Shown here piece by piece: positions 7,523 to 16,047 of a stretch of DNA of 24,384 bases. A program made the position numbers and the translations under genes. The stretch lies in the NCBI GenBank assembly GCA_030039895.1, contig JASHUR010000178.1:1-24384 (forward strand), read 5' to 3'. Below the pieces are notes generated by a model. It saw nothing but the letters and a program-made list of their open reading frames with translations. It did not search any database and had not been told where the DNA came from. This DNA comes from Acidobacteriaceae bacterium (GTDB lineage Bacteria > Acidobacteriota > Terriglobia > Terriglobales > Acidobacteriaceae). Every line of letters starts with the position of its first letter. The stretch's first letter is position 1.

Positions 7523-8488
7523 ATGTGTAGCTACTGGGTCAAATCATCCGCCGTTTTTTTCTTGTCAGTCGCCGCGCTTTTTGGATTCAGATCCACTGCT
7601 CAGCACACCGGACCTGCTATACCGGCGACCAGTATTCCACCTCAACAAGCCATCACCCTGGCCAAACAAGGCCACTGTCGTGAATCAATTTCCGCCCTCA
7701 AGCGGGCTATGGCGGCTCAGGTTCCTGCGGAAACTCGAAAGCTCGCCGGCGTACTCGGAATTCGCTGCTCTCTTGCCATAGACGATCGACCCGCCACCCT
7801 GGATTTCATCCGCTTACTCAGCAGAGATTTCGGCCACGATCCCGATGTACTGTATGTCATTGTCCATGCCTATTCCGACTTATCGACGCGCACAGCCCTG
7901 GATCTCGCTCGATCTGCGCCGCAATCCACCGCGGCTCACAAATTGAACGCGGAAGCGCTGGAAGAACAGGGCAGGTGGAAACCGGCAGAACTTGAATATG
8001 AAGAGATACTCAAGAAACACCCTGATGCCCGTGGTATTCATTTTCTGCTGGGCAGGTTGTTGCTCTCGGATCCCGATGGCGGACCGGACGCTCCGGCCCG
8101 CGCCAAACAGGAGTTCCTAAAAGAACTTCAGATCGATCCCGGTAATGCCGACGCAGAATACATCCTGGGAGTACTCGCGCAGCGTGCCCAAAACTGGGAC
8201 GAAGCGATTGCCCGCTTTTCGCAGGCAGCAAAACTCGATCAGAATTTTGCCGAAGCTTACCTCGGGTGGGGAGTTTCCCTGCTCGGCGACAAGAAATATG
8301 CAGAGGCAATCGCCCCATTGAAGCGCGCTGAGCGCCTGACACCCAGAAATCCCGACATCCACAATGCGCTGGCGACCGCTTTGGTGAGAACCGGGAACAA
8401 GGCCGAAGCAGAAAAGGAATTTGCGATTCTCCGGAGCCTCAGTTCTTCGGACCACTCCGGCACACCTGCGGGGGATCAACCGCAGTAA
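7523..8488 (+). CDS. Secreted TPR-repeat protein
   Basis: This 321-residue protein has a hydrophobic N-terminal signal segment at about residues 8-25 (VKSSAVFFLSVAALFGF) and is likely exported. Around five tetratricopeptide repeats occupy residues of about 135-310; the clearest run from ADAEYILGVLAQRAQNWDEAI and FAEAYLGWGVSLLGDKKYAEAI. TPRs bind protein partners, so an adaptor role is inferred. No catalytic motif is visible. It lies 72 bases upstream of the FG-GAP/ASPIC gene on the same strand. In acidobacteria TPR and CRTAC1-type proteins are often neighbours, so the two products may act together in the periplasm or at the surface. The ribosome-binding site is weak. Confidence 0.8.
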   Translation: MCSYWVKSSAVFFLSVAALFGFRSTAQHTGPAIPATSIPPQQAITLAKQGHCRESISALKRAMAAQVPAETRKLAGVLGIRCSLAIDDRPATLDFIRLLSRDFGHDPDVLYVIVHAYSDLSTRTALDLARSAPQSTAAHKLNAEALEEQGRWKPAELEYEEILKKHPDARGIHFLLGRLLLSDPDGGPDAPARAKQEFLKELQIDPGNADAEYILGVLAQRAQNWDEAIARFSQAAKLDQNFAEAYLGWGVSLLGDKKYAEAIAPLKRAERLTPRNPDIHNALATALVRTGNKAEAEKEFAILRSLSSSDHSGTPAGDQPQ

Positions 8489-8560
8489 CATTTTCATTAC
8501 CTTCTTTGGTGTATTCCATCTCAGACTCAGGGATATCTGGACATAGGCCGCACAGAAGCG

Positions 8561-10270
8561 ATGAATCAGATTTGCACAGCGCGATTGACACGGCGGCAAT
8601 TTGTGTCACAGATGATCGCAAGCGCCTTCCTGATCGCGCAGCGTCCGCTCTTCGCCTTGACTGGCGCAACACAGTTTCCTTTCGTTGTGGTTCCGCCTGA
8701 AGCAAGCGGCATCAGGTGGATGCACACATCGGGGAAATCCCCTGAAAAATATCTTCCGGAAAGTTCAGGGCCAGGGTGCGCTTTTCTCGACTACGACAAT
8801 GATGGCTGGATGGACATTTATCTCGTAAACAGCGGCAAGTGCGACTTCTACAGCCCTCCCAAGCCGCTCCGCAACGCGCTGTATCGCAATAATCGGGATG
8901 GAACCTTCACGGACGTAACGGAAAAAGCAGGTGTTGCCGCTGGGGGGTACGGCCAGGGAGTCGCAGTTGGCGATTATGATAACGACGGTCTGCCCGACCT
9001 ATACGTTACGCAGTACGGGAGAAACATCCTCTACCACAATAACGGCGATGGAACCTTTACCGATGTGACGGAGAAAGCAGGAGTGGCGGCTCCGGGATGG
9101 TCATCGAGCGCGGTATGGTTTGACTATAACAATGATGGATTACTCGATCTTTTTGTCTGCCAGTTTGTCGAGTTCAGCAAAGAGTTAAACAAGCCATGCG
9201 GCATCCATGAGGATGGCATGCGGCACTACTGCATTCCTACGGTTTACACGCCTATGCCAAGCTGGCTTTTTCGCAACAACGGTGACGGCACGTTCACAGA
9301 TGTTAGTAAAGAGTCGGGCATCGCCAGTCAATTGGGGAAAGCGTGGGGAGTGGTAGCCACCGACATCAATAACGACGGCTTGTTGGATCTTTTTGTGAGC
9401 AACGACACCGTTCGGAATTTTCTTTTCCTTAATCGCGGAAATGGGAAGTTTGAAGAAATCGGGGAGATCGCTGGCGTAGCCTATAGTGCCGACGGACGCA
9501 CTCGGTCAGGTATGGGCGTGGACTCCGCGGATTATGATCAGGACGGCTTCATGGATCTTTTCGTCGCCAACCTTGATCGCCAATCGTACTCGCTTTACCG
9601 CAACAATCATGACGAAACGTTCGACGATGATGGCGACCAGACCGGCATTGCCGCTGCTACCTATTTAATGAGCGGCTGGGGACTTAAGTTCTTTGACTTC
9701 GATAACGATGGAATTCTGGATCTATTTTTGGCGAACGGAAACCCCGACGATTTAATCGACCGAATCCACTCACAGGTGACATATGAAGAGCGTCCCCTCC
9801 TATTCCAGGGCACCGGCAAGGGGCTCCGCAATATAAGTCAGCAGAGCGGGCCAATCTTCGAGCAGCCGCTTTCGGCGCGCGGATTGGCGATTGGCGATTT
9901 CAATAACGACGGCGCGATTGACGTTCTCATTGGAGTCAATGACGGCGCCCCGGTCCTGCTGCGAAACACGGCCAGTGCTCAGAATCACTGGCTCGGAATC
10001 AAGCTCGTCGGGACCAGATCGAACAGGGACGCGATTGGAGCGCGGATTACATACCAGGCGCAGGACTTAAAACAGGGCCGGATGAAAGTGGGGGGCGGCA
10101 GTTATCTTTCGAGCCATGATCCTCGCATGGTTCTTGGCATCGGCAAGCGCTCAAAGTTGGATTGGGTTGAAATCAAGTGGCCACTGCCTGGCGGTAAAAC
10201 TGAGCGTTTTACGGATTTGCCCATCGACCGTTACATCACGATTATCGAAGGCCAGAACAAATGGACGTAA
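8561..10270 (+). CDS. CRTAC1-family protein: FG-GAP/VCBS propeller with ASPIC/UnbV domain
   Basis: This 569-residue protein starts with a Tat-type signal: T-R11-R12-Q-F-V followed by a hydrophobic stretch, predicting folded export. Seven calcium-binding D-x-D/N-x-D-G-x-x-D motifs occur (LDYDNDGWMD, GDYDNDGLPD, FDYNNDGLLD, TDINNDGLLD, ADYDQDGFMD, FDFDNDGILD, GDFNNDGAID), matching a seven-bladed FG-GAP beta-propeller. Several blades also share a NNGDGTFTDVTEKAGV linker. The C-terminal 90 or so residues (NHWLGIKLVGTRSNRDAIGARI..., then SYLSSHDPRMVLGIG) form the ASPIC/UnbV domain. Function is not established; such proteins are probably extracellular binding proteins. It follows the TPR gene closely and probably shares its transcript. 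Confidence 0.92.
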   Translation: MNQICTARLTRRQFVSQMIASAFLIAQRPLFALTGATQFPFVVVPPEASGIRWMHTSGKSPEKYLPESSGPGCAFLDYDNDGWMDIYLVNSGKCDFYSPPKPLRNALYRNNRDGTFTDVTEKAGVAAGGYGQGVAVGDYDNDGLPDLYVTQYGRNILYHNNGDGTFTDVTEKAGVAAPGWSSSAVWFDYNNDGLLDLFVCQFVEFSKELNKPCGIHEDGMRHYCIPTVYTPMPSWLFRNNGDGTFTDVSKESGIASQLGKAWGVVATDINNDGLLDLFVSNDTVRNFLFLNRGNGKFEEIGEIAGVAYSADGRTRSGMGVDSADYDQDGFMDLFVANLDRQSYSLYRNNHDETFDDDGDQTGIAAATYLMSGWGLKFFDFDNDGILDLFLANGNPDDLIDRIHSQVTYEERPLLFQGTGKGLRNISQQSGPIFEQPLSARGLAIGDFNNDGAIDVLIGVNDGAPVLLRNTASAQNHWLGIKLVGTRSNRDAIGARITYQAQDLKQGRMKVGGGSYLSSHDPRMVLGIGKRSKLDWVEIKWPLPGGKTERFTDLPIDRYITIIEGQNKWT

Positions 10271-10466
10271 GCTCGACCAAGAGATCCGCGCTGCCGACTT
10301 TGGACGACAATAACACGCAAATGCCGCTTAACAACGGATAGTCCCGGCTGCCAACTTTAGGGATCCCTTCGGCCTATTGACTTCAGGTGAACTGCCCCCT
10401 TGTTTTAGTCCGGGCAAGTGAAAGTGCTCGTGGTTGAGTTTAGCAGAGCGAATTAGGGAGGATATG

Positions 10467-11186
10467 ATGGAGAGCAACTTCTTAGGGAAGGTTATTTCGA
10501 TTGCAGGTGGAGCTGGAGGGTTGGGCCGGGCCATTACTCTTCTTGCGCTCGGGCAGGGTGCGCGTGTGGTGGTTCCGTATCTACGCGAAGAAGAATTTGC
10601 AAGTCTGGAGCGAGCTGCGGGTGATGTGCAGAATCAGCTGGCTGGGTTCAGTACGGACGTGACTGATCCGGCTGCAGCGGTGAAGCTTGTTGAGCAGACT
10701 CTGGCGCGATTTGGGCGCCTGGACGGGCTTGTGAATGCAGTAGGAGGTTATGCCGGCGGGATTGCGCTGTGGAAGACGGATGCTGCGACGTTTAATCGAA
10801 TGATTGATCTGAATCTGCGTTCGGCTTATGCGCTGACACATGCGGCGGTGCCTGTTTTGCTTGCGCAAAAGCGAGGCGCAATTGTGAATGTGTCGGCAAA
10901 GGCTGCGTGGGACCATGCGGCGGGAGCATCGGCGTATGCGGCTACAAAGGCAGCGGCGATCGCGCTGATGGATTCCTTGGCTGCCGATCTCCGCGGCACT
11001 GGGGTGCGGGTGAATTCCATTCTGCCGAGCATTATTGATACGCCAGCCAATCGTCAGGCTATGCCTGATGCGGATTTTTCGCAATGGCCGAAGCCAGAGG
11101 ACATTGCGAAGGTGGTGCTGTTTCTGTTGAGTGACGAAGCGTGCGTGGTCCATGGCGCCTCGGTTCCGGTGTTTGGAAATGCGTAG
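10467..11186 (+). CDS. Short-chain dehydrogenase/reductase (SDR)
   Basis: This 239-residue enzyme has a Rossmann fold using NAD(P)H. The cofactor loop is GGAGGLG (residues 14-20), the NAVGG segment at 90-94 stands for the usual NNAG, and the catalytic tetrad reads N116, S143, Y157 and K161 (YAATK). The ATG at 10467 was chosen because AGGGAGG at 10455-10461 lies 5 bases upstream. It has its own 196-base upstream gap, which contains a perfect 10-base palindrome (AGGGATCCCT, 10359-10368). It converges on the amidohydrolase operon. The substrate is unknown. Homologues serve as 3-oxoacyl-ACP reductases or sugar/sugar-acid dehydrogenases, and the sugar-gene neighbourhood mildly favours the latter. 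Confidence 0.88.
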   Translation: MESNFLGKVISIAGGAGGLGRAITLLALGQGARVVVPYLREEEFASLERAAGDVQNQLAGFSTDVTDPAAAVKLVEQTLARFGRLDGLVNAVGGYAGGIALWKTDAATFNRMIDLNLRSAYALTHAAVPVLLAQKRGAIVNVSAKAAWDHAAGASAYAATKAAAIALMDSLAADLRGTGVRVNSILPSIIDTPANRQAMPDADFSQWPKPEDIAKVVLFLLSDEACVVHGASVPVFGNA

Positions 11187-11210
11187 AGATATCGATGCTG
11201 GAAAAATAGC

Positions 11211-11251
11211 GGATGGTCCAGGCGCCGATTCAGTTGCGTCACGGGCCATCC
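11211..11251. terminator. Weak hairpin between convergent SDR and amidohydrolase genes
   Basis: GGATGGTCC (11211-11219) pairs with GGGCCATCC (11243-11251) with one wobble and a 23-base loop. No T tract follows, so it is only a possible transcript end for the two converging genes. Confidence 0.3.
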
Positions 11252-11264
11252 ATGTCAAGAACGT

Positions 11265-12545
11265 CTAGTCCGCGGCTATGGTGCTTTCAGGCGTGCTGGT
11301 AGCGGAGATGTCCTTATAGAGCGATCCTTCCTTCATAATGACGTGCAGGTTCTTTTCGTGCACAACCAGGTCGAGGTCTTTGAGCGGGTCGCCGTCGACC
11401 AGGAGGAGGTCGGCGATGAAGCCTTCCTTAATCTGACCGAGTTCGTCTCCCATGCCCATGACCTGTCCGCCGATGCGTGTACCGCACTGCAGTGCCTCAC
11501 TGGGAGTGAAGCCGAGCAGGTTGACGAAGTGCTGGAGGTCGCGCGCGTTGTCGCCCTGCGGCGATTGAGCGAAGCCATAGTCCCCGCCGATAAGAACGCG
11601 AACGCCGCGTTTACGAAGCTCGGTGTAGACCGCAGCGGTTGTGTCAATGGTGCGCTGCATTTTGCGTCCCACTTCGGAGTCGCGGTAGAAGCCAAACTTC
11701 TCGCCCTCATAGAGCGTGCAATAGATGATGCCGATGGCGGGGCCGACAAAGATACGGTCTTTGACGGACTCGAGCAGATCGATGGCTTCTTCGTCGGCGG
11801 ACTCGCAGTGATAGATCACGTCGATTCCGTTGCGGACAGCGCGCTTTACGGACTCTGCCGCGCGGGCATGGCAGTTGACCCGTTTGCCGAAGTCGCGAGC
11901 GACGCTAACCGCGGTCTGAATCTCCTCTTCGCTCATGACGGTGAGGCCGCCGTGCGCTGCGGGGCTGAGGTCGTCTCCAGAGATATTGAGCTTGATGTTG
12001 TCCACACCTTCGCGGCAGCAGAGGCGGACGGCTTTGCGAATCTCATCCTTACCGTCGGCAATAAGGCCGAAGCTCTCGTAATACATGTGGGCCTTGCGCT
12101 CGTCGCCGAGGCCGCCGGTAACGGTGATCTCCGGGCTGCCAGCGCGCATGCGTGGGCCGGGGAACTCTCCTGCATTGATTGCGTTGCGCATGACAACATC
12201 GAGTCTCAGCTTGGATGTAGCCGCGCTGTACGCACTAGTGAATCCATGGTCGAGAAGAGTCTTGGCGTTGCGCGCCGTAAGCAGCATGTGCTCTTCAGGC
12301 GGAATGTTGCCGAGGTCGGAGTCGTTTACCGCTCCGCCGAACGAGATGTGCGCATGGCCTTCGACCAGGCCGGGCATCAACGCTCGGCCTTTGGCCTCGA
12401 TTACGATTGCGCCATCGACTGCAAGGCGCTCGGGCTTGCGCGCAATGGCTTTGATTCTGGCACCTTCCACCAGCACGTCACCGGGAAATGCATCGGCACC
12501 GCTGCCGTCCCAAATGCTGGCGTCGCGAAATAGAATTGGTCTCAT
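11265..12545 (-). CDS. Metal-dependent amidohydrolase (prolidase/imidazolonepropionase-like)
   Basis: This 426-residue cytoplasmic enzyme of the amidohydrolase superfamily has the complete metal site: H64 and H66 (GHAHISF), probable carboxylated K185 (NIKLNISGD), H226 (VNCHARA), H246 (IYHCES) and D322 (GGDYGFA). The small N-terminal beta-sandwich and the closing GFIADLLLVDGDPL strand are typical. Two binuclear-site amidohydrolase activities are plausible: hydrolysis of an acyl-amino acid or dipeptide, or of a cyclic amide. The ATG has GGAG 8 bases upstream. It is the last gene of a five-gene minus-strand operon, 33 bases after the amino-acid-type permease, which suggests it cleaves something that permease imports. 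The substrate is not readable from the sequence. Confidence 0.87.
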   Translation of the reverse strand: MRPILFRDASIWDGSGADAFPGDVLVEGARIKAIARKPERLAVDGAIVIEAKGRALMPGLVEGHAHISFGGAVNDSDLGNIPPEEHMLLTARNAKTLLDHGFTSAYSAATSKLRLDVVMRNAINAGEFPGPRMRAGSPEITVTGGLGDERKAHMYYESFGLIADGKDEIRKAVRLCCREGVDNIKLNISGDDLSPAAHGGLTVMSEEEIQTAVSVARDFGKRVNCHARAAESVKRAVRNGIDVIYHCESADEEAIDLLESVKDRIFVGPAIGIIYCTLYEGEKFGFYRDSEVGRKMQRTIDTTAAVYTELRKRGVRVLIGGDYGFAQSPQGDNARDLQHFVNLLGFTPSEALQCGTRIGGQVMGMGDELGQIKEGFIADLLLVDGDPLKDLDLVVHEKNLHVIMKEGSLYKDISATSTPESTIAAD

Positions 12546-12578
12546 ACCATCATCTCCATATCGTTTGTTTACACCGGC

Positions 12579-14009
12579 CTATTGGTCGGCGACATAAGCA
12601 CCGATGCGACCGGCGAGGCCGGGCGACAATCGCGCGATTACCAGGCCGTAGATTGCGGATAAGGCGAGAACGCCCAGCGCGAGCCACGGAAATATGTTGT
12701 AGGGCCACGTTTGGCCAGGCTGAATGAGGCCCCAGAGCGGAAAGAGCATGACGACAGTCCCGGCGACCGGCAACAGAATGTGACGAAGAACATCAAGCTC
12801 GCTGCGGCGATGGCGAATGACGTAGAGCGGCAAAGCGAGATTGGTGAGCATGTAGGTGAGGATGATGGGTATAGTGCCCAGAGTTCCTGCGTATCCGAAA
12901 TACTTTAGCGGTGCAACGTTGCCGATGAGGCCAAATCCGAGGATGAGTGAAACGGCAATGACAAGAAATATCCAAATAGCGCTGTGCGGCGTTTGATGCC
13001 GTGGATGAATTTTGCCTAGAAATTCAGGGAGCAGGCCTTCGCGGCCAGAGCTAAAGAGGATGCGTGCCTGAGAGTTCACCAAGCCGATTAGCGAGCCGAG
13101 GATGCTGGTGACTCCTGCGACATAGGCTACGGCGAGCAGTGAGGGGGCGGAAATGCGAAGGCCGTCAATGAAAGGAATCTGCGCTGTGCCGAGGGAATGC
13201 ACGTTCATGCCGAAACCAGCTTCCGTAGCATAGGCCAGAAAGATGTAGAAGATGCCGATTGCGAGTGTTCCGGTGATGAGTGCGCGTGGGATGTTGCGGC
13301 GCGGCTTTTCTGTTTCTTCAGCGAGAGAAGCAGAGTTCTCCCATCCGATAAAGAGATAAACGGCGAGAGGGAAGCCTGCTCCAAGTCCGGCGAGACCTCC
13401 AGTGAGGTTGTAAAACCGGAATGGCGCGAAGGTGAGTGAGTGCGCATGGGTGGCCATCATTAGAATGCTGCCAAGGACGAGAAGTCCGGCTTCGAAGTAG
13501 AAGAAGACTCCGGACCAGAAGGTGGAAAGGCTGACACCGCGCATGACGAGCCAGCCTGTTCCGGCTGAGATAAGCACGGTTAGGATGACCCAGTTGATGG
13601 ATATGTGGAGGAATGTTCGCAGCGTCTCGGAGATCCAGACTCCAGCGATGGAGACGACGGTTGAAGCGGCGACGATGTAGCCAAAGGTCAGGAAAACAGA
13701 TACGGCCGCGCCGATGGAAGGACCAAAGGCTTTGCCCGTGAAGGTTACGAATGATCCGGTTGAGGGCGTGAAGCGAGAAAACTGTGCGATGGTGTTCGTG
13801 AGAAATAGAATGACCACCATCGCGGTGAAGATGGTTAAGGGAGCTGCGATTCCGGCGCCACGAGCAATGACCGCAAAGCCAAAAAAGAAGCTCATGGCGG
13901 GAGCAATGCTGGCGAGCGTAGTTGCAACAATGTGACTAAGCGAGAGCGCATTCCGGCGCAGCCGCGTGTCTTCGGTCTGCGTGCTGGATACGGTTCCGCT
14001 CATTGGCAT
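12579..14009 (-). CDS. APC-superfamily amino-acid permease
   Basis: This protein of about 476 residues spans the inner membrane with roughly 12 helices. The first, ending in SIAPAMSFFFGFAVI, and the cytoplasmic loop GWENSASLAEETEKPRRNIPRAL are hallmarks of APC transporters, which import amino acids, amines or related compounds by proton or sodium coupling. The start is uncertain: ATGs at 14012, 14009 and 14003 follow GGGAG. 14009 gives a 5-base spacing and is used here; the first would be only 2 bases away. It lies between the FAH hydrolase and amidohydrolase genes in one operon. E. coli FrlA, a fructosamine permease, belongs to the same superfamily, so a glycated amino acid is a possible substrate. 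Confidence 0.88.
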   Translation of the reverse strand: MPMSGTVSSTQTEDTRLRRNALSLSHIVATTLASIAPAMSFFFGFAVIARGAGIAAPLTIFTAMVVILFLTNTIAQFSRFTPSTGSFVTFTGKAFGPSIGAAVSVFLTFGYIVAASTVVSIAGVWISETLRTFLHISINWVILTVLISAGTGWLVMRGVSLSTFWSGVFFYFEAGLLVLGSILMMATHAHSLTFAPFRFYNLTGGLAGLGAGFPLAVYLFIGWENSASLAEETEKPRRNIPRALITGTLAIGIFYIFLAYATEAGFGMNVHSLGTAQIPFIDGLRISAPSLLAVAYVAGVTSILGSLIGLVNSQARILFSSGREGLLPEFLGKIHPRHQTPHSAIWIFLVIAVSLILGFGLIGNVAPLKYFGYAGTLGTIPIILTYMLTNLALPLYVIRHRRSELDVLRHILLPVAGTVVMLFPLWGLIQPGQTWPYNIFPWLALGVLALSAIYGLVIARLSPGLAGRIGAYVADQ

Positions 14010-14065
14010 CATTGCTCCCGCGTTGACCTTAAGCTTCAGTTGAAAGCATTTGTGCTTTGTGCTGC

Positions 14066-14923
14066 CTACTCATCCACAACGGTGTTGCGCAGTACTCCAA
14101 TTCCTTCTATCTCGATTTCGCAGACGTCGCCGTGCTTCATATAAAGTTGTGGCTTGCGGGCAAAGCCAACACCGGCCGGTGTGCCACTGACGATGATGTC
14201 GCCGGGTGAAAGCGTCAAGGCTTCGCTCAGAATTGCGATCAGCTTTGCAGCGCTGAAGATCATGTCACTGGTTGAGGCATCCTGAACAACGGTGCCGTTA
14301 AGGCGGGTTTGAAGGTGCAGACCTGTGCCGCCAGGGGGCAACTCGTCGGCGGTGACGAGCCAGGGGCCGAATGCGCCGGTGGCGTCGAAGTTTTTTCCAA
14401 CGGTCCATTGCGGAGACTTCATCTGATAGTCGCGTATGGAAGCATCGTTGAAGATGGAGTATCCAATGACATGCTTGAGCGCGTCTGCTTCAGCAATATG
14501 GCGTCCGCCAGTGCCGATGACTACAACCATTTCGCCTTCGTAGTCGAGCTGTGTGGATGCTTTGGGTCGAATGATGGGTGAGCCTGCCCCGATGAGGCTG
14601 GAGGTGAAGCGAGTGAAGATAGTTGGATAGCTGGGCGGGGTAAAGCCGCTTTCAAGCGAATGGTCGACATAGTTGAGGCCAACGCAAATGATTTTGCCAG
14701 GAGTCTGAATGGGAGGAAGAAGCTGAACCTGGTTGAGGTTGATAACGGGGCCGTTCTTGAGAACAGCTGCAGCGGTATCGAGAGCTTCAGAGCCTTTGGC
14801 GATGAGAGAGCCCAGTGAGCCTGGATATTCTGAATTGCCGTCGAAGAATCCGTGGAAAACCCCGTCGGCACCAGCAACTGCCAGCCCCTTTTTGCCCCCA
14901 CTTGTGAATGCTGCAAATCGCAT
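14066..14923 (-). CDS. Fumarylacetoacetate hydrolase (FAH) family protein
   Basis: This 285-residue enzyme has the FAH fold. Visible signatures are GLNYVDH (82-88), the metal-binding D-Y-E129-G-E131 with D160 in IFNDASIRDYQ, and SGTPAGVGF near the C terminus. FAH-family members cleave C-C bonds in acylpyruvates and 2,4-diketo acids or hydrate 2-oxo-pentenoates; some act in non-phosphorylated sugar-acid pathways (2,4-diketo-3-deoxy-fuconate/rhamnonate hydrolases). Its start codon lies 3 bases after the kinase stop, a tight coupling that argues for a shared pathway. The ribosome-binding site AAAGG lies inside the end of the kinase gene. The exact substrate is unknown. Confidence 0.9.
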   Translation of the reverse strand: MRFAAFTSGGKKGLAVAGADGVFHGFFDGNSEYPGSLGSLIAKGSEALDTAAAVLKNGPVINLNQVQLLPPIQTPGKIICVGLNYVDHSLESGFTPPSYPTIFTRFTSSLIGAGSPIIRPKASTQLDYEGEMVVVIGTGGRHIAEADALKHVIGYSIFNDASIRDYQMKSPQWTVGKNFDATGAFGPWLVTADELPPGGTGLHLQTRLNGTVVQDASTSDMIFSAAKLIAILSEALTLSPGDIIVSGTPAGVGFARKPQLYMKHGDVCEIEIEGIGVLRNTVVDE

Positions 14924-14926
14924 GAA

Positions 14927-15994
14927 TTAACGCCTTTGAATTGGTTTATTGAGGTGATGATTAAGTGCTGAAGCGTCCTGGACACTAGCTTGGCTCTCGC
15001 TTGCAACTGTTGTGTCGAGTGCCATGCGGATTGCGCCATATAGTTGAGCGTCCGCTCCCAAAATGCTGCAACTGACCTGGCAGTGTGCGCGATCCTCGCG
15101 CTGGCGGAGGACTTTCTGAACCGCATTGCTGAGAGCCGGATGCAGGCCCACAGTTCCGCCGAGGACGAAGAGCGGGCAGCTGAGGATAAGCGACACGTTA
15201 TAGAGGGCATAAGCAAGGAGCCGTGCGGACTGTTGCAGAATTGCGAGCGCCAATGGATCGCCGTCCTCCTGCATCGCATGATCAAAGATCTGGGTTGCCG
15301 TCAGTTCTTTGGGCAGGCGAGTCTTTTCCGGGCTCCATGCGCGCAGCCACTGATTCCTGATACCTTCACCGCCTGCAAGGCTTTCGAGTGCTCCGGGCTC
15401 TCCCGGTCCGGCTGGTTCCTCTTGGGTTCCGGGAACGAGCATGTAGCCAATCTCGCCTGCCGTCCAATCCATGCCGCGAAATGGAGCGCCATTCAGGATG
15501 AATCCTGCACCGATGCCAGTACCGACAGCAAGAAATATAAAATCCTTTGCCCCTTGCGCAATGCCCGCGGAAAATTCGCCCAGCGCGGCGAGATTTACAT
15601 CGTTATCGATTGCTGCGGGAATGCCGAGGGTGGATTCAAGCATCGCCTGTAATGGAACGTTGCGCCAGCCGAGCAGATATGACGTGGCTATGACGACTCC
15701 AGCGTTTACGTCTGTAACGCCCGGAGCACCGGCCGCGACCGCGCGCAGATCGCTGCGCGACAGGTTCTTCTCTTCAAGAAGCTGATCGATGGCTTGCTGA
15801 ATCAGGTCTACGACCAATTGAGGGTCGCGCGTACCTGCGGTTGATGCTGACCGCCTGGCAACGATGGCTCCGGATGCGTCTGCAAGCGCCACACGCAGGT
15901 TGGTAGCGCCAATATCTACGCCGACAACATAGCCGGTGTCATGCTGAGTACGTGGTTTTTGTCCAAGTACGCCGGGGTAGGAATGTTGCACCAT
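14927..15994 (-). CDS. ROK-family sugar kinase lacking the zinc site
   Basis: This 355-residue cytoplasmic protein without a DNA-binding domain has the ATP phosphate loop VDIGATN (26-32), the catalytic Asp in IDNDVNLAALGE (D132), and the LAVGTGIGAGFILNG glycine-rich ROK signature, so kinase activity is plausible. Two usual ROK features are altered. GEIGH, whose His binds both zinc and sugar, is GEIGY (Y184). The C-x-C-G-x-x-G-C cluster is replaced by GPGEPGALESLAG without cysteines. The sugar specificity may therefore differ from glucose or GlcNAc kinases. It lies between the MFS porter and FAH genes. It is paralogous to the repressor at 18642-19841, sharing NLAALGE, GAGxxLNG, AGEIxY and LGGTxGxHPAL segments. 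Confidence 0.88.
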   Translation of the reverse strand: MVQHSYPGVLGQKPRTQHDTGYVVGVDIGATNLRVALADASGAIVARRSASTAGTRDPQLVVDLIQQAIDQLLEEKNLSRSDLRAVAAGAPGVTDVNAGVVIATSYLLGWRNVPLQAMLESTLGIPAAIDNDVNLAALGEFSAGIAQGAKDFIFLAVGTGIGAGFILNGAPFRGMDWTAGEIGYMLVPGTQEEPAGPGEPGALESLAGGEGIRNQWLRAWSPEKTRLPKELTATQIFDHAMQEDGDPLALAILQQSARLLAYALYNVSLILSCPLFVLGGTVGLHPALSNAVQKVLRQREDRAHCQVSCSILGADAQLYGAIRMALDTTVASESQASVQDASALNHHLNKPIQRR

Positions 15995-16047
15995 CTTAAA
16001 GATTGCCCTCGGAAATTCAGGTTATTACACGCGTTGTATCGCGTCGG

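Noticed and set aside
8900..9100. Near-identical DNA stretches in the CRTAC1-type gene as a repeat element
   Set aside because: They encode the repeated blade motif NNxDGTFTDVTEKAGV of the propeller, so they are internal protein repeats.
10285..10360. Near direct repeats GCTGCCGACTTTGG and GCTGCCAACTTTAG as possible attachment sites
   Set aside because: Short, imperfect and without any integrase or inserted gene between them.
11343..12533. A 396-codon open frame on the plus strand, opposite the amidohydrolase gene
   Set aside because: It is almost fully antisense to a gene with an intact metal site, has no ribosome-binding site or recognisable domain, and such long shadows are common in GC-rich genes.
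15044..15652. A 202-codon plus-strand frame opposite the ROK kinase
   Set aside because: Antisense shadow of a well-supported kinase gene, with no domain of its own.
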